Origin: JBGRQA01 sp041725895 | GTDB taxonomy: Bacteria; Bacteroidota; Bacteroidia; Bacteroidales; Marinifilaceae | NCBI GenBank assembly: GCA_041725895.1 | Contig: JBGRQA010000005.1 | Location: 186,001 to 250,000, forward strand | Reading direction: 5' to 3' | Length of the DNA stretch: 64,000 nucleotides | Shown: positions 60,319 through 64,000 of the stretch, in pieces | How the letters are laid out: each line of letters starts with the position of its first letter | Position numbering within the stretch: the first letter of the stretch is position 1 | Notes under the pieces: model-generated | What the model was told of the DNA's origin: nothing | Seen by the model: the letters and a program-made list of their open reading frames with translations, nothing else | The model's database searches: none | Translations under genes and position numbers: made by a program

Positions 60319-61773
60319 ATGCTAAGACAAAGTTTACAGCAAAAATTATTACAAAAACTTTCTCCGCAACAAATCCAGGTGATTAAGTTGCTGGAATTGC
60401 CCACCCTACAGTTGGAACAACGTATCAAGAAGGAATTGGAAGAGAATCCTGTCCTGGAAGAAGGAGGCAATGAGGAGGAATTGTTTAATAATGATTCGGT
60501 GGAGGAGACTCAGGAGAATGATAGTGATCAGGAGGAGTTTACCCTTGAGGATTACATGAACGAAGAGGATGTTCCCTCCTACAAACTGATGTCTCAAAAT
60601 TACTCCAAAGATGATAAGCATGAGGAGATTCCTTTTTCAGGGGGTACAACCTTTCATGAGCTACTGATTTCTCAGTTGGGTTTGCGTATTCTTTCGGAAC
60701 ATCAATACACTTTAGCCGAATATCTGATCGGGAATATTGATGAAGATGGTTATCTGCGACGGGATTTGGATTCCATCGTTGATGATATTGCTTTTGCTAT
60801 GGGGATTGAAACCAGCGAGGCCGAATTGCTGGAGATTCTTGAAATCATTCAGGATTTTGATCCGGCAGGTGTTGGTGCCAGAGATCTTCAGGAGTGTCTG
60901 CTGTTACAGATTAAGCGGAAAGGGAAGTACAACCCCGATGTGAAACTGGCCTTCCTGATTTTGAAAAAGCACTTTGATGAATTTACACGGAAGCATTACG
61001 ACAAGATTCAGAAGCGAGTGAATGCAACCGATGAAGATTTAAAATGTGCTATCGACGAAATTTTGAAACTGAATCCAAAGCCGGGATCTTCTTTTAGCAG
61101 TCCGCTATCCAAAACATCACCCCCAATTGTCCCCGATTTTATTCTGGAAGCTCAGGATGGGGAGTTGATGCTAAGCTTGAATGCCCGAAATGTTCCCGAA
61201 TTGCATATCAGCCGAACTTATTCCGAAATGCTGGAGGGATATGCCAGCAATAAAAAGAATCAGACCCGCGAACAAAAGGATGCGGTGATGTTTGTAAAAC
61301 AGAAGCTGGATTCTGCCAAGTGGTTCATCGATGCCATTCGTCAAAGGCAAAATACGCTTTTGATGACCATGAATGCCATTATCGAATTTCAGAAGGAGTA
61401 TTTTCTTGAAGGGGATGAAAAGAATCTGAAACCCATGATTTTGAAAGATATTGCGGATATTACCGGATTGGATATATCTACAATTTCACGTGTATCCAAC
61501 TCGAAATACATTCAAACGCATTTTGGAATCTTCTCTTTGAAGTATTTCTTTTCGGAAGGAATGCAAACCCAAAGTGGAGAAGAGGTATCTACCCGTGAGA
61601 TTAAAAAGATTTTGCAGGAGTGTATCGATAATGAGGACAAGCGAAAACCCCTTACCGATGAGAAACTGATGGCTATCCTAAAGGAGAAGTCGTATAAGAT
61701 TGCTCGTCGTACGGTTGCCAAATACCGGGAGCAGTTAAATATACCTGTTGCCCGTTTGCGTAAAGAATTGTAG
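60319..61773 (+). CDS. rpoN: RNA polymerase sigma-54 factor
   Basis: 484 residues. The Gln-rich activator-interacting region (LRQSLQQKLLQKLSPQQIQ) is followed by an acidic linker (about 50-95), the core-binding domain and the DNA-binding part with the RpoN box ARRTVAKYREQL at the C-terminus. It needs AAA+ activators; none is in the window. A good AGAAGGAG ribosome site precedes the ATG, which is unusual in this genome. Confidence 0.97.
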   Translation: MLRQSLQQKLLQKLSPQQIQVIKLLELPTLQLEQRIKKELEENPVLEEGGNEEELFNNDSVEETQENDSDQEEFTLEDYMNEEDVPSYKLMSQNYSKDDKHEEIPFSGGTTFHELLISQLGLRILSEHQYTLAEYLIGNIDEDGYLRRDLDSIVDDIAFAMGIETSEAELLEILEIIQDFDPAGVGARDLQECLLLQIKRKGKYNPDVKLAFLILKKHFDEFTRKHYDKIQKRVNATDEDLKCAIDEILKLNPKPGSSFSSPLSKTSPPIVPDFILEAQDGELMLSLNARNVPELHISRTYSEMLEGYASNKKNQTREQKDAVMFVKQKLDSAKWFIDAIRQRQNTLLMTMNAIIEFQKEYFLEGDEKNLKPMILKDIADITGLDISTISRVSNSKYIQTHFGIFSLKYFFSEGMQTQSGEEVSTREIKKILQECIDNEDKRKPLTDEKLMAILKEKSYKIARRTVAKYREQLNIPVARLRKEL

Positions 61774-62068
61774 GTCTGAAGTTTTTCCCATTGTATCCGA
61801 AGGGGGAAAGCTTTCCGATTGTATATAGTAGCAGGTGAATCGCAATCAAGGGGATCTGATTCCGGGAATCAATTTTGCTTTGATGCACCATTCAGGAGAA
61901 CTTCTTCTCACCACATCGTTTGGTAGTTGGTAGTACGGCTCTACGCTATAGCTATTGGGAGAAACATTGAGAAACAAATAGTAAAAAGGATGAGACTGGC
62001 CCGGTTTACAATAATGGGGTTCATTCTTAAAAATCTCGGGACAACCGAGTTATTCAAATTATAGATTC

Positions 62069-62671
62069 ATGAAATTTGCCCGCCTTATTTCCGGGATGTT
62101 CCATCCCATGTTAATGCCCCTTTTCGGATTGTTTATTATTTTTCATTCCGGTTCATTTCTGGATATGACTCCTTTGGGAATCAAACGGATGATTTATCTG
62201 ATTGTTTTGGTGTCAACGGTTCTATTGCCTTTGAGTATTTTGCCTCTTTTGAAGATGCAAAAAATAATCACCGGATTCGGAATGCCTACTCATCGTGAAA
62301 GGGTTTTGCCCCTACTCTTTTCTGCCATATTCTACTACTTTGGCTATTTTCTTTTAAAACGACTTCCCATTAGTAGTGTAATTCAAGATTTTCAGTTGGC
62401 TGCCATTATTGCTATTCTTATGGTGATGCTGGTTAGTATGAAATGGAAGATTAGTTTGCACATGACCGGAATCGGTGGTTTATTAGGCTTAATAATAGCA
62501 ATGACGATTCTCTATTCAGCTTCTCTTCGAATTGTATTTGTATTGGCTATTCTGGCTGCAGGTATACTGGGTACTGCACGTTTACGCTTGAATGTTCATA
62601 CTCCGGCTCAGGTATATTCCGGTTTGGGCTTAGGTTTCGTTACGATTCTATTAACGGTTCTTCTGTCTTAG
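62069..62671 (+). CDS. PAP2-like multi-pass membrane protein
   Basis: 200 residues with about six membrane helices. KISLHMTGIGG and RLRLNVHTPAQVYSGLGLG resemble the last two motifs of PAP2-type lipid phosphatases (SxxxH and SRxxxxxHxxxDV), but the Arg and Asp positions differ, so activity is uncertain. It may act on a lipid phosphate or be a non-catalytic relative. Confidence 0.72.
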   Translation: MKFARLISGMFHPMLMPLFGLFIIFHSGSFLDMTPLGIKRMIYLIVLVSTVLLPLSILPLLKMQKIITGFGMPTHRERVLPLLFSAIFYYFGYFLLKRLPISSVIQDFQLAAIIAILMVMLVSMKWKISLHMTGIGGLLGLIIAMTILYSASLRIVFVLAILAAGILGTARLRLNVHTPAQVYSGLGLGFVTILLTVLLS

Positions 62672-62814
62672 ATAGAACCGAATCGTTTTGATGCTGAGAA
62701 AATGGGGGAGGGCAGGAATCTTTAATTTGGAGATCAATAGATGAGAATATGGTGATCTTACTCCCTTTTGTTACGTTTGCTTTTCCTATATTGTGGTGAT
62801 AAGGTAAAAAAGAA

Positions 62815-62863
62815 GCTGATTCGAACTTCAAATGGTAGTTTGGTGTTTGAAATTCGAATCAGC
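62815..62863 (-). terminator. Hairpin terminator of the SPOR gene pair
   Basis: GCTGATTCGAA / TTCGAATCAGC, 11 perfect pairs, with further inner pairing (TTCAAA/TTTGAA). On the minus strand it is followed by TTCTTTTTT. Confidence 0.85.
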
Positions 62864-62886
62864 CTGTATGCTTTTCTTTAAAGATA

Positions 62887-63294
62887 TTACTGCCTTAGTA
62901 ACCAAAGATCCGGTTTCCGGTTTAATTTTCGGAGTCGTTTTAGTTCATGCAATGCTTCCTCCTTTTGAGGAAAAGATACCAGGGTAACACGATAACGACC
63001 TTTATTGTACAGAACTTTTGAAGGGTATCCTTTTCGGTACAATTGTTTTCTTAGTTGTTCGGCTTGGTTCTTTACATTATAGCTGGCTGCAATCACATGA
63101 AAATTTATCCCCGCAATAATAGGAGTTGTCTTTTGACCCGTACTACTCTCCGAAGTTTTGGGTTGGGAGCTTGGTTCAGGGGCAACTCTTTCTACATTAT
63201 GTGGTGTTTCATTTCTTTTCCCGTTATTTACTTCCTGGTTACAGGAGAATGAAAGCAGGGAAAACAGGATCACATACAATTGATACTTTTTCAT
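62887..63294 (-). CDS. SPOR domain lipoprotein
   Basis: 135 residues. The signal peptide ends LLSFSCNQ (lipobox). A Ser/Thr/Pro linker is followed by a C-terminal SPOR domain: NFHVIAASYNVKNQAEQLRK, then QLYRKGYPSKVLY and GRYRVTLVSFPQKEEALHEL. SPOR domains bind septal peptidoglycan lacking stem peptides. It is 24 bases behind a paralogue. Confidence 0.88.
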   Translation of the reverse strand: MKKYQLYVILFSLLSFSCNQEVNNGKRNETPHNVERVAPEPSSQPKTSESSTGQKTTPIIAGINFHVIAASYNVKNQAEQLRKQLYRKGYPSKVLYNKGRYRVTLVSFPQKEEALHELKRLRKLNRKPDLWLLRQ

Positions 63295-63318
63295 TTCAGG
63301 TGAGATTTTAGGAGCATT

Positions 63319-63729
63319 TTAACTTTTTATATAAAGCCATACATCCTTGTGTTCCTCTGTAGAACGTGCTGATCTTAATGCTTGAAATGCCTCTTTTCTG
63401 TCTGAAAATTCCATATAGGATACTCTGAAAAAACCGTTCGAAGCCGGATGAATTCTTGAAGTAAAGCCATCTTGCTTTAGTTTTCCCTGAAACTGCTCTG
63501 CATTTTTCTGGTGTTGGAAACTGGCGGAAATCAAAAAATATTTAGCTTCTGGTTTCACCACTTTTTTCACTGGAGCTGGAACCGGTTTGGGTTTGGGCGT
63601 TACTTTTTTCTTTTTCACTACCTTCTTCACCTGAGTTTTTTGTGGCACCTTTTTTTCCTCCTTGCAGGAGCTCATAGCCAAACCAACGCAGAGCGCTGAA
63701 AGGATAAAAATCTTAAATGGATGTCGCAT
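63319..63729 (-). CDS. SPOR domain lipoprotein (paralogue)
   Basis: About 136 residues from the ATG at 63727-63729, chosen because the signal peptide (ILSALCVGLAMSSCKE) follows. A Lys/Pro/Val-rich linker (KKVTPKPKPVPAPVKK) spans the periplasm. The SPOR domain has YFLISASFQHQKNAEQFQGK, FTSRIHPASNGFFRVSYMEF and DRKEAFQALRSARS. Same operon as the next SPOR gene. Confidence 0.88.
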   Translation of the reverse strand: MRHPFKIFILSALCVGLAMSSCKEEKKVPQKTQVKKVVKKKKVTPKPKPVPAPVKKVVKPEAKYFLISASFQHQKNAEQFQGKLKQDGFTSRIHPASNGFFRVSYMEFSDRKEAFQALRSARSTEEHKDVWLYIKS

Positions 63730-63925
63730 AATTTTAAAGCTTAATATAATATATATCAAATTTACACAATTTTTAAAAGTTATGACAGAATCCCTTTAAA
63801 ATAATTATTAATACAAATTTTACCCCGAGAGAATGGAATATCCCAAAAACTCATATAAATTTGAACTAGCCGGAGAATACAGACGTGCTTTGAAGAAAAA
63901 ATGTTGAATTAAAAAAAGAATTAGT

Positions 63926-64000
63926 ATGAAAACTATTGCATTAGTGGCTCATAATGAAAAGAAGAGTATAATGCTTGCATGGGTGAAGAGACACCTGGAT
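63926..64000 (+). CDS. mgsA: Methylglyoxal synthase (partial, 5' end only)
   Basis: The first 25 codons before the right edge. The residues start KTIALVAHNEKKSIMLAWV, which match the start of methylglyoxal synthase (ALVAHDxKK..M..W). The enzyme turns dihydroxyacetone phosphate into methylglyoxal. The catalytic residues lie beyond the window, so the call rests on the N-terminus. Confidence 0.8.
   Translation, partial: MKTIALVAHNEKKSIMLAWVKRHLD

Overview
The window is chromosomal DNA of a low-GC (about 40% by eye) member of the Bacteroidota, most likely a Marinilabiliales/Marinifilaceae-type marine anaerobe. This rests on TonB receptors with CarboxypepD-like N-termini, head GIN, 6-bladed beta-propeller, SPOR and HU/DUF4469 proteins, a Bacteroidota-type promoter (TTTG-N20-TATATTTG) before tRNA-Val, and few Shine-Dalgarno sites. 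Genus is inference. No phage, insertion sequence or CRISPR array was seen.

Bases 1-7.5 kb, accessory peptide region, all on the minus strand: a LytTR regulator, a beta-propeller lipoprotein, a small HTH protein, two near-identical double-glycine precursor peptides with a CxCxCW core, a radical SAM/SPASM maturase, a C39-peptidase ABC exporter and the start of its HlyD adaptor. Together they look like a complete RiPP biosynthesis and export locus.

Bases 7.8-12.9 kb, housekeeping: Crp/Fnr regulator, OsmC, pheS, two cyclophilins, a small conserved protein and two tRNA-Val(TAC).

Bases 13.1-19.3 kb, the most novel part: an ECF sigma factor overlapping a membrane anti-sigma-like TPR protein, a membrane-anchored TPR-CHAT caspase-like protease, two tandem 35-residue double-glycine peptides with identical cores, and a cytosolic histidine kinase. 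A two-part promoter-like element, GGGTTACCTTTT, 11 bases, GAATAAAGGGGT, lies before the sigma gene, the peptide pair and the kinase, and also before LytTR and the HTH gene that heads the RiPP locus. Five copies with identical spacing make a candidate sigma regulon that ties this region to the peptide locus.

Bases 19.3-21.9 kb: ruvB, a single-domain response regulator, and an 830-base AT-rich gap with clustered TGTTGATAA-like 9-mers. Gene orientation and base skew both change here (C and A excess to the left, G and T excess to the right on the plus strand), so it is a candidate replication origin.

Bases 21.9-44 kb: rpiB, a LutB-like protein, an Rrf2 regulator, VanZ, a 1391-residue glycosyltransferase/phosphodiester glycosidase fusion, head GIN protein, hemW, rhodanese, an internally duplicated beta-helix lipoprotein with its TonB receptor beside a PhoR/PhoB-like pair, comF, and a row of envelope proteins including a GH16-fold protein that lacks its catalytic acids.

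Bases 44.6-64 kb: a TetR-TolC-adaptor-RND efflux operon, an outer-membrane-like protein, an rRNA/tRNA methyltransferase fused to a MarR-like domain, an acyl-CoA ligase, seven copies of a 23-base repeat, an HU/DUF4469 protein, a membrane nucleotide cyclase, asnS, rpoN, a PAP2-like membrane protein, two SPOR lipoproteins and the start of methylglyoxal synthase.
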